Below are positions 9,768-20,230 of a stretch of DNA of 64,000 nucleotides, piece after piece. The stretch is from Bacilli bacterium (GTDB taxonomy: Bacteria > Bacillota > Bacilli > Bacillales > Amphibacillaceae). The position numbers and the translations under genes are program-made. The stretch lies in NCBI GenBank assembly GCA_012518125.1, contig JAAYTF010000072.1:1-64000 (forward strand), given 5' to 3'. Below the pieces are notes generated by a model. The model was not told where the DNA came from and ran no database searches. It saw nothing but the letters and a program-made list of their open reading frames with translations. Position 1 is the stretch's first letter, and each line of letters starts with the position of its first letter.

Positions 9768-11381
9768 ATGCACGTTGATGAAAACACTTACTCGTTTGAT
9801 GAATTTTTGAAAGCACGGGACGAATATAACGATTTTCTCGACAACGAGTTTTTGCAGTTGGCCGCCAAACATTACATCAAAGATGAATGGGAGCAATTGT
9901 ACGAAAAAATTAAAACGCTTTCAGAAGAAACGTCATTTCATTATCGGCACATTGCTAACGAAATTTCCAAAATAGAAAACCAGCCGAAGATCGAACATTA
10001 TAATGCTTACAACAAACGCGTCGACCGTATCATTAGGACAAAACAACAAGCGGACATGGAAGAAGACCTGTTTAAACGGGCGCTTTTTTCCAAAGAAACG
10101 TCGAAATGGGAACAAGTTTTGTCCCGATTTTTGTTCCACCACAACGGAGAAGCAGGAATCATGTGCCCGGTAGCTTGTACGGACGGTCTCGTCGACATCC
10201 TCCGTACGTTTGAACATGAATTGAATGACGAGTTGAAAGAGATTTTGCGCCACGTAACGGAAGGGATCGACGGGGATTTTGGCATCGGGGCCCAGTTCAT
10301 GACCGAAATCCAAGGCGGTTCGAACATCCCGGCCAACGTGTTGAAAGCGGTCAAAGCGGGCGATCATTGGCGGCTGTACGGTTCCAAATTTTTCTGTTCC
10401 GCGATCCACGCCGACTATTCCGTCGTCACGGCAAGGGTCGACAATACCGAGCATGTCGGGACGTTCATCGTTCCACTTTGGAAAACGAGGGAACGCAAAG
10501 AACGAAACCATCTCGTCATCAATCGACTGAAGTCGAAGTTGGGCACGACGGAACTCGCATCAGCCGAAGTCATCTTCAATGGCGCAAAAGCGTACCAAAT
10601 CGGCCCGCTCGAAAAAGGTGTCGCCATTGCGGTCGGGATCGTCTTGACGAAATCACGCTTGGACATTGGCGCGGCAAGCAGCGCGTTCATGCTGCGGGCG
10701 GTGCGTGAAGCGCTCCAATACAGCCAGTTCCGTGAAGTCTTTGGCCGCAGAATTGAAGATTTCCCGTTGGCAAAAGGGCAACTGCTCGACATGGAACATA
10801 CAGCAAAACGGACGACAGCGGCAGTCTTCAAAATTTACGATGAATTTTTCAAACAGGAAAATTGGTACCATAAGCAATTGAGCGAAGAAGAAAAGAAACG
10901 TCAATTCGTTTTGCGCGAGCTCATTTTGTTGCAAAAGATAAAAGCGGCGCATGATACGGTAGACACGGTCCGGACGGCCATATCCATCTTCGGCGGCAAC
11001 GGGGTGATCGAAGATTTCTCTTCCTTGCCGAGACTGTTCCGCGACGCGATGGTCAACGAATTGTGGGAAGGGCCGAAAAATGTGTTGCTGGCGCAAATTC
11101 ACCGTGACATCAAACGTGCGTCGAAATGGTATGAGCCGAAAGCATTCATCAAAGATCTGCTCGAAGGTGTCGATGGACAAATCGTCGAACGTTTCCAAGA
11201 ACGGATGCAATCATTGATGGACATCGATTTGTACGCCGAGCCGAATGAACAAACGATCCGCGACGCAAAAGAGTGGGCCCGCTTTTGTGATGAATTGTTT
11301 TATGAATATCAAGAACAAGCATGGAAAGAAATCGGCGATGCGCCGATCGTCAAAACATATTCGTTCAAAAAACAGTTGTAA
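9768..11381 (+). CDS. Acyl-CoA dehydrogenase family protein
   Basis: MTEIQGGSNIPANVLKA, VFGRRIEDFPLAKGQLLDMEHT, FGGNGVIEDFSSLPRLFRD. Confidence 0.88.
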   Translation: MHVDENTYSFDEFLKARDEYNDFLDNEFLQLAAKHYIKDEWEQLYEKIKTLSEETSFHYRHIANEISKIENQPKIEHYNAYNKRVDRIIRTKQQADMEEDLFKRALFSKETSKWEQVLSRFLFHHNGEAGIMCPVACTDGLVDILRTFEHELNDELKEILRHVTEGIDGDFGIGAQFMTEIQGGSNIPANVLKAVKAGDHWRLYGSKFFCSAIHADYSVVTARVDNTEHVGTFIVPLWKTRERKERNHLVINRLKSKLGTTELASAEVIFNGAKAYQIGPLEKGVAIAVGIVLTKSRLDIGAASSAFMLRAVREALQYSQFREVFGRRIEDFPLAKGQLLDMEHTAKRTTAAVFKIYDEFFKQENWYHKQLSEEEKKRQFVLRELILLQKIKAAHDTVDTVRTAISIFGGNGVIEDFSSLPRLFRDAMVNELWEGPKNVLLAQIHRDIKRASKWYEPKAFIKDLLEGVDGQIVERFQERMQSLMDIDLYAEPNEQTIRDAKEWARFCDELFYEYQEQAWKEIGDAPIVKTYSFKKQL

Positions 11382-11393
11382 GGAGTGAAGAGG

Positions 11394-12893
11394 ATGATTT
11401 CGATCAATATTGGTGAATTGCTGAAGCATCGTGCATACATTTCGCCGAATGTGGAAGGTTACATCGGCCGAAAACGGTACAGCTTTTTCGACATGAACGA
11501 ACGTGCCAACCGATTCAGCCATTTGTTGCAAGAAAAAGGGATTCAGAAAGGGGACCGCATTGCCTTATTTGCCAAAAACAACGAAGATTTCATCACCGCC
11601 TTTTTCGGGGCGGCAAAACAAGGCGTCATCACCGTGCCGATCAACTGGCGTTTGCAAACGGATGAAATCGTCTATATTTTAAGCAATGCTGCGCCTTCTT
11701 TGCTCATCTATGACGAATGCTTCAAAGAGAAAATCGCTGACGTTTTAAAACGGCATCGAATCGAAACGATCGTCTCAGGAACCGAGACGTTCGCCGAATC
11801 GTTAGCAAATTTCCCTACGGATGAACCGAAAATGCAATCGAAAGATGATGACACGATTCTCATCATGTATACATCAGGGACGACAGGAAAGCCGAAAGGG
11901 GCGATGATTACCCATACAAACTTGTTTGCCGCTTCCATCGGCATGTCGCACGTCATCGATTGGTGGTTCGGCGACCGCTTCCTTTCCGTCGCACCGTTTT
12001 TCCATATCGGGGGATTTGCACCGATCATCACGAACTTGCACAACGGCAGCACCGCCGTTTTGATGGAAGACTTCGATCCGGTCGAAGTTTGGCAAGTGAT
12101 TGAAAAAGAAAAAATTACTACGATGATGACCGTGCCGGTCATGCTGCAATACATGTTGAAAGTGTATGACAAGGTCAAAACCGATTACCGTTCCATTCGC
12201 AACATTACGTGCGGGGCATCGCCGGTTCCGGAAACGATCATCCGCGCCTTTGACAACATGGGCATTTCTGTGCAACAAGTTTACGGCATAACCGAATATA
12301 CAGGGGCGGTATCGTTTTGGAAAAAAATAATGGATGAAACGAAGATCCGTTCCATGGGGAAAACGGTCTTCCACGGCAACATCAAAATCGTCGATCCGGA
12401 TACGAAAAAGACGCTGGGGCCGAATGAAATCGGTGAAATTGTTCTTAGCGGGCCGCAAGTGTTCAAAGGATATTGGCAAAATGAAGCAGAGACGAAAAAA
12501 GTGCTCATCGATGGCGAATATTATTCCGGCGACCTCGGCAAAATCGATGAAGATGGGTTCATCTACGTCATCGATCGTTTGAAAGACATGATCATAAGCG
12601 GCGGTGAAAACATTTATGCATCCGAGGTCGAAAACGCCATCCGCACGCTTTCCGGGGTGATCGATGTCGCTGTCGTCGGCATTCCGCACGAAAAATGGGG
12701 CGAGGTGCCAAAAGCGTTCGTCGTCAAAGCGGAAAACGCTTCGATTGACGAGGAAGATATCATCAACGCATGCCGGGAAAAATTGGCTTCGTTCAAAGTC
12801 GTAAAAGCCGTCCAATTCGTTGATGAACTTCCGCGAAACGCGGCCGGAAAAGTGTTGAAACACGTATTGAAAACGACATACGAAAAGGTTTGA
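11394..12893 (+). CDS. Acyl-CoA synthetase (AMP-binding)
   Basis: IMYTSGTTGKPKGAMITH, VYGITEYTG, YSGDLGKIDEDGFIYVIDRLKDMIISGGENIYASEVE. Confidence 0.92.
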   Translation: MISINIGELLKHRAYISPNVEGYIGRKRYSFFDMNERANRFSHLLQEKGIQKGDRIALFAKNNEDFITAFFGAAKQGVITVPINWRLQTDEIVYILSNAAPSLLIYDECFKEKIADVLKRHRIETIVSGTETFAESLANFPTDEPKMQSKDDDTILIMYTSGTTGKPKGAMITHTNLFAASIGMSHVIDWWFGDRFLSVAPFFHIGGFAPIITNLHNGSTAVLMEDFDPVEVWQVIEKEKITTMMTVPVMLQYMLKVYDKVKTDYRSIRNITCGASPVPETIIRAFDNMGISVQQVYGITEYTGAVSFWKKIMDETKIRSMGKTVFHGNIKIVDPDTKKTLGPNEIGEIVLSGPQVFKGYWQNEAETKKVLIDGEYYSGDLGKIDEDGFIYVIDRLKDMIISGGENIYASEVENAIRTLSGVIDVAVVGIPHEKWGEVPKAFVVKAENASIDEEDIINACREKLASFKVVKAVQFVDELPRNAAGKVLKHVLKTTYEKV

Positions 12894-12897
12894 TAAA

Positions 12898-12946
12898 AAC
12901 ACTGCTCATTCATCCCGGAAATGTTGCCAGATGAATGAGCAGTGTT
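12898..12946 (-). terminator. Terminator between CoA ligase and TetR gene
   Basis: 17-bp perfect stem AACACTGCTCATTCATC/GATGAATGAGCAGTGTT, followed on the minus strand by TTTTT. Confidence 0.8.
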
Positions 12947-13616
12947 ATGTTTTCATGTCATCGATGACTTTAGTGAAAAGTCCGCTGATCACTTTCGTCA
13001 GACGTAAAATATGTTCTTTGATTTCTTCTTCGCTGCGGCCAGGATAATGGTAAAAAGTGATCATGATGCCGTTCAAAGCGGAAAAAAAGGCATGTGAATA
13101 AATGCGAACATTTTCTTCGAGCCCATTCTGCCTGAACCCTTCATCAAATATCGCCAAAAACTCCCTGATCGCGTTGTTGAATTTTTCCAAGTGGTCTTCG
13201 ACGAGCGTATAATCCAGCATGAAATACGACATCATTTTGAAAAACAACGGATTGTTCAATAAATATTGGATAAATGCTTCGCCGATTTCTTCGATCGACA
13301 TCTGTTTTCGTCCGGAAAACGTTTCTTCGAATTGCGCAAACATTTCGGAAATCTTCAACAGGAACGATTCGATGAACAGCTCGTCTTTATCGTCAAAATG
13401 GCGGTAAATCAAAGCGGGGGAAATGCCGGCTTCTTTGGCGATGTCGCGCATGCTCACTTCGGAAATTTTCTTTTCGCCGAACAATTTCAACGTCGCCGTC
13501 AAAATCATTTGTTTCCTCGCTTCTCGTTCCGCTTCTTTCAATTCACTCAACGTACGGTAATTTTGATCCAATGTCAAGCCCCCCAATGGCGTTGAAACGG
13601 TTTCAACATCCTTCAT
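12945..13616 (-). CDS. TetR/AcrR family transcriptional regulator
   Basis: KISEVSMRDIAKEAGISPALIYRHFDDKDELF helix-turn-helix. Start set at 13616; the upstream extension overlaps mutS. Confidence 0.85.
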   Translation of the reverse strand: MKDVETVSTPLGGLTLDQNYRTLSELKEAEREARKQMILTATLKLFGEKKISEVSMRDIAKEAGISPALIYRHFDDKDELFIESFLLKISEMFAQFEETFSGRKQMSIEEIGEAFIQYLLNNPLFFKMMSYFMLDYTLVEDHLEKFNNAIREFLAIFDEGFRQNGLEENVRIYSHAFFSALNGIMITFYHYPGRSEEEIKEHILRLTKVISGLFTKVIDDMKT

Positions 13617-13807
13617 TCTTACTTCATTATTAAGTTTCCACGGAATCTTTGTCAAGCAACTAAAATGCAGGCGTCTCATACTTTCCATAGGACAGGGACA
13701 TGTGAACTGGTCGGGGCAGCACATGCATTTCAGCGGCTTTGCTTCAAAAAAACGTTGTATGATATAATAATACGAACAATGTACATCGTAGTGGGGGAAC
13801 AAGCAGC

Positions 13808-16396
13808 ATGTCAAATGTGACACCGATGATGCAACAATACTTGCGGATCAAAGCACAACACAAGGATGCTTTTTTATTTTTCCGACTTGGCGACTTTTAC
13901 GAACTTTTCTACGACGATGCGATCAAAGCGGCGCAAGAGTTAGAAATAACGTTGACGAAACGCGATGCCAATTCTGAAAATCCGGTTCCGATGTGCGGCG
14001 TGCCGCACCATAGCGCGGACCGCTACATCAAAACGCTCGTCGACAAAGGATACAAAGTCGCCATTTGCGAACAAGTCGAAGACCCGAAAGAAGCAAAAGG
14101 TGTCGTCAAACGAGAAGTCGTGCAAATCATTACGCCGGGGATGGTCATGGACGCTTCGATGCTGAGCGAATCGGAAAACAACTACATCGCGAGCGTCTCG
14201 GCATACGACGATGAACAATTCGTCATCGTGTTTCATGAACTGTCGACCGGCGAATCGCAGCTCATTTTGATCGAAGACGGTTTTGAGGCCGTCATACACG
14301 AATTGGATAAACAACAAGTAAAAGAAGTCGTCGTCGATTCAAAGTTTCCGGAAACGTACCAAGAACGAATCAAAAAACAATTGCAAGCGGTCATTTCCAT
14401 CGAAGATGATGTAAAATTCATCGGCGAATTCCGCCATCTGTATGACGAATTGACGGATGAACGGTTCGTCCATGCCTTTAGCAGGATGCTCAATTATATC
14501 GAAAATACGCAAAAACGTTCGCTCAATCATTTGCAGAAGCCGAAAGTGATCGAATTGAAGCAATACTTGTCGCTCGACATGTATTCGAAACGGAACTTGG
14601 AACTGACCGAAACGATCATGAAAAAAACGAAGTACGGTTCCCTGCTTTGGGTGCTGGACGAAACGGTCACCGCGATGGGCGCAAGGATGTTAAAAAAGTG
14701 GATCGAACGCCCGCTCATCAATGAAAAAGCGATCAACCGGCGTCTCGATATGGTCGAAGCGATCAAAGACCAATTCATCGAACGCGAAGAACTGCGCGAA
14801 GCGTTAAAAAATGTCTATGACATGGAACGCTTGGCGGGCAGGGTCTCTTTCGGAAACGTGAATGCGCGCGATTTGATACAACTGAAGCAATCGTTAAAAC
14901 AAATCCCTGCCATTAAACAAATCATCGCACGGCTGGATAATGCGGAATGGCAACGGACGAATGAAGCGCTCACGTACCCGGAAGAACTCGTCGATCTATT
15001 GGAACGAAGCATCGTCGATGATCCGCCAGCTTCCGTGACGGAAGGCAACATCATCAAACCACATTTCAACGAACAACTCGACCAATACCGCGAAGCATTG
15101 AAAAACGGCAAACAATGGATCCTCGATCTCGAACAAAAGGAACGGGAACGAACGAACATCAAATCATTGAAAGTCGGCTTCAACAAAGTGTTCGGCTATT
15201 ATATCGAAGTGACGCACGCCAACAAACATTTGGTGCCGGAAGACCGCTACGAACGAAAACAGACGCTCAGAAATGCGGAGCGTTACGTCACGCCTGAATT
15301 GAAAGAAAAAGAAGCGCTCATTTTGGAAGCGGAAGAAAAAAGCATCGACTTGGAATATCAACTGTTCGTCGAAATTCGGGAACGCGTGAAAACGTACATC
15401 GAAACGATCCAAGAGATCGCCCGCTTGATCAGCGAAATCGACGTGCTCCAATCATTTGCCGAAGTGAGCGAACAAAACAATTACACACGGCCCACGTTCG
15501 ACCAAAATGAAGTGATCATCAAAGAAGGAAGACACCCTGTCATCGAAAAGGTGATGGAAGACGGCTTGTTCGTCCCGAACGATGTCCATTTGAACGACGA
15601 AAGGTCGATTTTGCTCATCACCGGACCGAACATGTCAGGAAAAAGCACGTACATGCGGCAACTTGCGCTCATCAACATCATGGCGCAAATCGGCTGTTTC
15701 GTCCCGGCCAAAAGCGCACAACTGACGATTTTTGATCAAATTTTTACGCGCATCGGCGCCGCCGACGACCTCGTGCGCGGACAAAGCACGTTCATGGTCG
15801 AAATGCTTGAAGCCAATCACGCATTGACGAAAGCGACGAAACAAAGTTTGATTTTGCTCGATGAAATCGGACGCGGCACAAGCACGTACGACGGCATGGC
15901 GTTGGCGCAGGCGATCGTCGAATACATCCACGACCATATCGGTGCCAAAACGTTGTTTTCAACACATTACCACGAATTGACGGAACTTGAAGACCGTTTG
16001 CCGAACGTCAAAAACGTTTTCGTTCGCGCAGAAGAATACGAAAACGACGTCGTGTTTCTCCATAAAGTGGAGGAAGGGCGCGCGAACAAAAGCTACGGCA
16101 TCCACGTCGCCAAACTCGCCAATCTGCCAGCACCATTGATTAAACGGGCGCAACAGATTTTGAACGAGTTGGAAAAAGGAAGCCGCGATTCGTACACGCC
16201 GGTGTTGACCGACAACGGCCAGCTGTCCTTTTTTATCGTCGATGATGAACGGAAAAACAATCCGTCGACGGACGCTGAAGCGAGCGCCATCGAAAAGATA
16301 AAATCGCTCAACATCAACGAAATGACGCCGCTTGATGCGTTGAACATGCTGAATGATTTAAAGCTGCTCCTCGAGAAAGGAATGGATGAACGGTGA
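13808..16396 (+). CDS. mutS: DNA mismatch repair protein MutS
   Basis: FFRLGDFYELF; Walker A ITGPNMSGKSTYMRQ; LLDEIGRGTSTYDG. Confidence 0.98.
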   Translation: MSNVTPMMQQYLRIKAQHKDAFLFFRLGDFYELFYDDAIKAAQELEITLTKRDANSENPVPMCGVPHHSADRYIKTLVDKGYKVAICEQVEDPKEAKGVVKREVVQIITPGMVMDASMLSESENNYIASVSAYDDEQFVIVFHELSTGESQLILIEDGFEAVIHELDKQQVKEVVVDSKFPETYQERIKKQLQAVISIEDDVKFIGEFRHLYDELTDERFVHAFSRMLNYIENTQKRSLNHLQKPKVIELKQYLSLDMYSKRNLELTETIMKKTKYGSLLWVLDETVTAMGARMLKKWIERPLINEKAINRRLDMVEAIKDQFIEREELREALKNVYDMERLAGRVSFGNVNARDLIQLKQSLKQIPAIKQIIARLDNAEWQRTNEALTYPEELVDLLERSIVDDPPASVTEGNIIKPHFNEQLDQYREALKNGKQWILDLEQKERERTNIKSLKVGFNKVFGYYIEVTHANKHLVPEDRYERKQTLRNAERYVTPELKEKEALILEAEEKSIDLEYQLFVEIRERVKTYIETIQEIARLISEIDVLQSFAEVSEQNNYTRPTFDQNEVIIKEGRHPVIEKVMEDGLFVPNDVHLNDERSILLITGPNMSGKSTYMRQLALINIMAQIGCFVPAKSAQLTIFDQIFTRIGAADDLVRGQSTFMVEMLEANHALTKATKQSLILLDEIGRGTSTYDGMALAQAIVEYIHDHIGAKTLFSTHYHELTELEDRLPNVKNVFVRAEEYENDVVFLHKVEEGRANKSYGIHVAKLANLPAPLIKRAQQILNELEKGSRDSYTPVLTDNGQLSFFIVDDERKNNPSTDAEASAIEKIKSLNINEMTPLDALNMLNDLKLLLEKGMDER

Positions 16397-18216
16397 AAAT
16401 TCATCAACTTCCCGAATCGTTGGCGAATAAAATAGCCGCTGGCGAAGTCGTCGAACGTCCCGCTTCCGTCGTCAAAGAACTCGTTGAAAACAGCATCGAC
16501 GCTAACAGCACGTACATTAAAGTGACGTTGCAAGAAGCCGGATTGAAACAGATCGCAGTCGCCGATAACGGCGACGGCATGAGCGAAATCGATTGTAAAC
16601 GGGCATTTTTGCGCCATGCGACGAGTAAAATTAAGTATGATGCCGACTTGTTCCATATCAAATCGTTGGGGTTCAGGGGCGAGGCGCTTGCGAGCATCGC
16701 TTCCGTAAGCAAACTGACCCTCATTTCTTCCGAAGGTGACGAGCCGGCGACGAAACTGTATTTGGAAGCAGGCGAAATTAAAGAGGAAACGAAAGTCGAT
16801 TTAAGAAAAGGCACGGAAATCATCGTCAACGACTTGTTTTACAACACACCGGCTCGTTTGAAATACATCAAATCGCTCCATACCGAATTGGGGCACATCA
16901 CTGACATCATCAATCGTTATGCGCTCGCTTATCCACATATCCGTTTCGAACTGTATCATAATGATAAACTGATTTTCAAAACGACCGGATCGGGCAATAA
17001 ACTGCAAGTGATCAGCCAAATTTACGGGCTCGAAGCCGCCAAACAAACACTTCATGCAAAAACATCAACGCTCGATTTTGAAGTCGAAGCGTTTCTCGTA
17101 AAACCGGAAATCACCCGTGCAAACCGCAATTACATGACGTTGATCGTAAATGGGCGTTACATCCGTAATTTTCGCCTTGCAGAAGCGATCATTCGCGGAT
17201 ATGGCACGTTGCTTCCGATCCACCGATACCCGATCGCCATCCTTTACATTACGCTCGACCCGGTATTGGTCGATGTCAACGTCCATCCGACGAAGTTGGA
17301 AGTACGTTTCAGCAAAGAACAAGAATTGATGGAAGTCATCGAACGGTTGATCCGTGAAACGTTTAAAAAAGAGACGTTGATCCCGGAAGTGAAACACCGA
17401 CAGACGAAAAAGCGGAAGACCGAACAAAAGGCGTTTCAATTGCATTTGCCGGCAAGGTCGGAAACCGAAACGGAAACAGATGAAAAAACGGTGTCATATG
17501 TAGATAAAACAAACGAACCGGTGCAAACCGTAAACGAAAGTGTGCCGACCAACCATTTTGATGGAAAGCAGCTTAAAGCGTCAATGGAAACACCTCAAAC
17601 GAAGACCGAGGAATCCGATGCTGGAAAAACCGAACGGATCCCGCGCATGTATCCGATCGGTCAATTGCAAGGGACGTACATTTTGGCACAAAATGAACGA
17701 GGGTTGTACATGATCGACCAACATGCGGCGCAAGAAAGGATCAAATATGAATTTTACAAAAAGCAACTGGCAAAACCGGTTGAACAAGAACAACAGCTGC
17801 TCATGCCGCTTACATTCGAATTTACACCGGAAGAAGCGATTTTGATTGAAAAATATAAAGAAGAACTTAAAGCCTTCGGCATCCATTTGGAACATTTCGG
17901 CGGAAAAACGTACACTGTCCGCTCGCATCCGACATGGTTTCCGAAGGGCGAAGAAGAACAAATCATCCGCGACATCGTGCATCAAGTGATTGAAAACGAA
18001 AAAATCGACCTTGAATCGTTGCGCGATGAAGTGGCGGCGTTAATGGCCTGCAAACGTTCGATCAAAGCGAACCATCATTTAAGCTTGAAAGAAATGGAAC
18101 AGCTCTTGGAAGATTTGCGCAAAACGGACGATCCGTTCACTTGCCCTCACGGGAGACCGGTCATCGTCCATCAATCATTTTATGAAATCGAGAAAATGTT
18201 TAAACGAATCATGTAA
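16393..18216 (+). CDS. mutL: DNA mismatch repair protein MutL
   Basis: GHKL ATPase IAAGEVVERPASVVKELVENSIDA; FRGEALASIASV; C-terminal QHAAQER endonuclease motif. Confidence 0.98.
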   Translation: MKIHQLPESLANKIAAGEVVERPASVVKELVENSIDANSTYIKVTLQEAGLKQIAVADNGDGMSEIDCKRAFLRHATSKIKYDADLFHIKSLGFRGEALASIASVSKLTLISSEGDEPATKLYLEAGEIKEETKVDLRKGTEIIVNDLFYNTPARLKYIKSLHTELGHITDIINRYALAYPHIRFELYHNDKLIFKTTGSGNKLQVISQIYGLEAAKQTLHAKTSTLDFEVEAFLVKPEITRANRNYMTLIVNGRYIRNFRLAEAIIRGYGTLLPIHRYPIAILYITLDPVLVDVNVHPTKLEVRFSKEQELMEVIERLIRETFKKETLIPEVKHRQTKKRKTEQKAFQLHLPARSETETETDEKTVSYVDKTNEPVQTVNESVPTNHFDGKQLKASMETPQTKTEESDAGKTERIPRMYPIGQLQGTYILAQNERGLYMIDQHAAQERIKYEFYKKQLAKPVEQEQQLLMPLTFEFTPEEAILIEKYKEELKAFGIHLEHFGGKTYTVRSHPTWFPKGEEEQIIRDIVHQVIENEKIDLESLRDEVAALMACKRSIKANHHLSLKEMEQLLEDLRKTDDPFTCPHGRPVIVHQSFYEIEKMFKRIM

Positions 18217-18288
18217 AGGACTACGCATAAATAAACGTCCATAAGCTATCCTAATATTGTAAAAAACATTTCATCATAGAGGATGCTT

Positions 18289-18738
18289 ATGGAAACACAA
18301 CAACGTCTCATCTTATTTTTGAATCGGCTGCTTTCCAATTATTTCGTCGTACATACGAAATGGTACCGTTACCAATGGTTTGCCAAAGGGCCACACGTCA
18401 TTTTACTGAAAAAAACGTTCAGGCAATTTCAAGAAGCCTGGGAAAAAGATTTGCAATTAATTGCCGAACATATTTTATATCTTAATGGAAAACCGTTTGC
18501 AACAATGGTAAAATTTATAAAAGAGTCTTCACTCGAAGAAGCGCAAGCCGATGATTTGGAAAGTGAAATGTTCGAGCAAATCGAACGCGACTTGCGCGCA
18601 ATCGTCCATGACATTGAAAAAGAAGGCATTCCGCTCGCCAAAGAGGCGGAAGACCTTTTCACGATTTTTTTCTTGTTGCAAATCCAATCGAATATCCGGC
18701 GTATTTTAAACGAATGCCGCGACATATCATTTGACTAG
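18289..18738 (+). CDS. Dps/ferritin-like family protein with degenerate ferroxidase site
   Basis: KWYRYQWFAKGPHVILLKKTFRQFQEAWEKDLQLIAEHILYLNGKPFATM aligns without gaps to the Dps signature as recalled. Confidence 0.78.
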   Translation: METQQRLILFLNRLLSNYFVVHTKWYRYQWFAKGPHVILLKKTFRQFQEAWEKDLQLIAEHILYLNGKPFATMVKFIKESSLEEAQADDLESEMFEQIERDLRAIVHDIEKEGIPLAKEAEDLFTIFFLLQIQSNIRRILNECRDISFD

Positions 18739-18751
18739 TAAGGGGATATCG

Positions 18752-19672
18752 GTGAATAAAGTATTATCCATCGTCGGTCCAACAGCGGTGGGAAAAACAG
18801 CGTTGAGCATTGAACTCGCGAAAACGTTCCCGGCTGAAATCATCAGCGGCGATTCGATGCAAATTTATAAAGGGATGGATATCGGTACAGGGAAAATAAC
18901 AAAAGAGGAAATGCAAGGCATACCCCATTACATGATTGATATCAAAGAACCAGACGAACCGTTTTCTGTCGCCGAATTCAAAGAAATCGTCGAACGTTAC
19001 ATCCGGCACATCCACCAAAAAAACAAGCTGCCGATCCTCGTCGGCGGCACCGGTTTATACATCCGGGCCGTTTTGTACGATTATGAATTCAACAATCGAA
19101 AACGCGATGAAACGGTGACGAAACGGTTGGAAGCCTTCATCGCCGAACATGGTGTCGGGCCGCTTTACGAAAAGCTGAAAAAGATCGACCCAAAACAGGC
19201 GGAAAAAATCCACCCGAACAATCACCGGCGTGTCATCCGGGCGCTTGAGATTTACGAAACGACGGGCCTTACGATGACCGAAATCCATAAACGGCAAAAG
19301 CAAAAGCCAAAATACGACCACTTGATCATCGGGCTTATGATGGAACGAAACCGGTTGTATGCCAAAATAAACAAACGGGTCGATGAAATGATTGCAAATG
19401 GTTTGGTCGATGAAGTGCGGCGATTGTACGAACTAGGTTATGAGCATACACAAGCGATGCAGGCGATCGGTTATAAGGAGCTCATCCCTTATTTCAAAGG
19501 GGAAATGACGCTGGAAGAAGCGATTCAACTATTGAAGCAGAATACAAGGCGATATGCAAAAAGGCAATTGACATGGTTTAAAAATCAAATGGACGTCGAA
19601 TGGTTTGACGTCGACGAAAAAAACGTTTTTGACAAAATTAGAAGCAGAGTGGAATCATTTCTTAATGATTAG
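18752..19672 (+). CDS. miaA: tRNA dimethylallyltransferase
   Basis: SIVGPTAVGKTALSIELAKTF, ISGDSMQIYKGMDIGTGK, GGTGLYIRAVLYDY. Confidence 0.97.
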   Translation: MNKVLSIVGPTAVGKTALSIELAKTFPAEIISGDSMQIYKGMDIGTGKITKEEMQGIPHYMIDIKEPDEPFSVAEFKEIVERYIRHIHQKNKLPILVGGTGLYIRAVLYDYEFNNRKRDETVTKRLEAFIAEHGVGPLYEKLKKIDPKQAEKIHPNNHRRVIRALEIYETTGLTMTEIHKRQKQKPKYDHLIIGLMMERNRLYAKINKRVDEMIANGLVDEVRRLYELGYEHTQAMQAIGYKELIPYFKGEMTLEEAIQLLKQNTRRYAKRQLTWFKNQMDVEWFDVDEKNVFDKIRSRVESFLND

Positions 19673-19750
19673 AAGCAGGGCAACAGATTAATCGGATGAT
19701 TAATCTTCGCTTCTTTTAAATATATAGATAAATATTAAGGAGGAAGAAGT

Positions 19751-19978
19751 ATGGCCCAATCTGTTAATATCCAAGACCATTACTTGAACATTTTGCGAAA
19801 AGAGCGCATCGCGGTTACCGTCTTTTTGACGAATGGCTTCCAACTGAGAGGAAACATCAAAGCGTTTGACAACTTCACCGTTTTGCTCGAAACCGATGGG
19901 AAGGAACAGTTGATTTACAAACACGCGATCAGCACGTTTGCACCTGCCAGAAACGTTCAGCTGGAAAACCGCGAGTAA
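19751..19978 (+). CDS. hfq: RNA chaperone Hfq
   Basis: [40 protein letters not shown]...IYKHAIST. Confidence 0.97.
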   Translation: MAQSVNIQDHYLNILRKERIAVTVFLTNGFQLRGNIKAFDNFTVLLETDGKEQLIYKHAISTFAPARNVQLENRE

Positions 19979-19983
19979 CCGAC

Positions 19984-20022
19984 AAAGTAGACATCTTCAT
20001 ATTTGTGGATGTCTACTTTTTT
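19984..20022 (+). terminator. Terminator after hfq
   Basis: AGTAGACATC...GATGTCTACTTTTTT. Confidence 0.85.
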
Positions 20023-20230
20023 GTTGGTTGAAATTCAAAAATGATGTTGAAAGAATCGGCCAAACATTGCATCGCTTTTATGAACGCCACGAATTGTAAA
20101 CGAAGCGAAGACAAAACGTGCATCAAACCGTTTTGGCCGTCGGCATCGACGCTTACGGCTTTTTCTTTTCTAGGCAATTATCACAAAAAGTCGCTCCAAT
20201 ACGTATAGTAAATCAGAAAGAGGTGGTAAG

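Noticed and set aside
11874-12902. 342-aa minus-strand ORF antisense to acyl-CoA synthetase
   Set aside because: Shadow ORF opposite a clear AMP-binding enzyme; no motif.
13617-13823. N-terminal extension of the TetR ORF
   Set aside because: Overlaps the mutS start and its promoter; extension is Cys-rich, non-TetR sequence. True start placed at or downstream of 13616.
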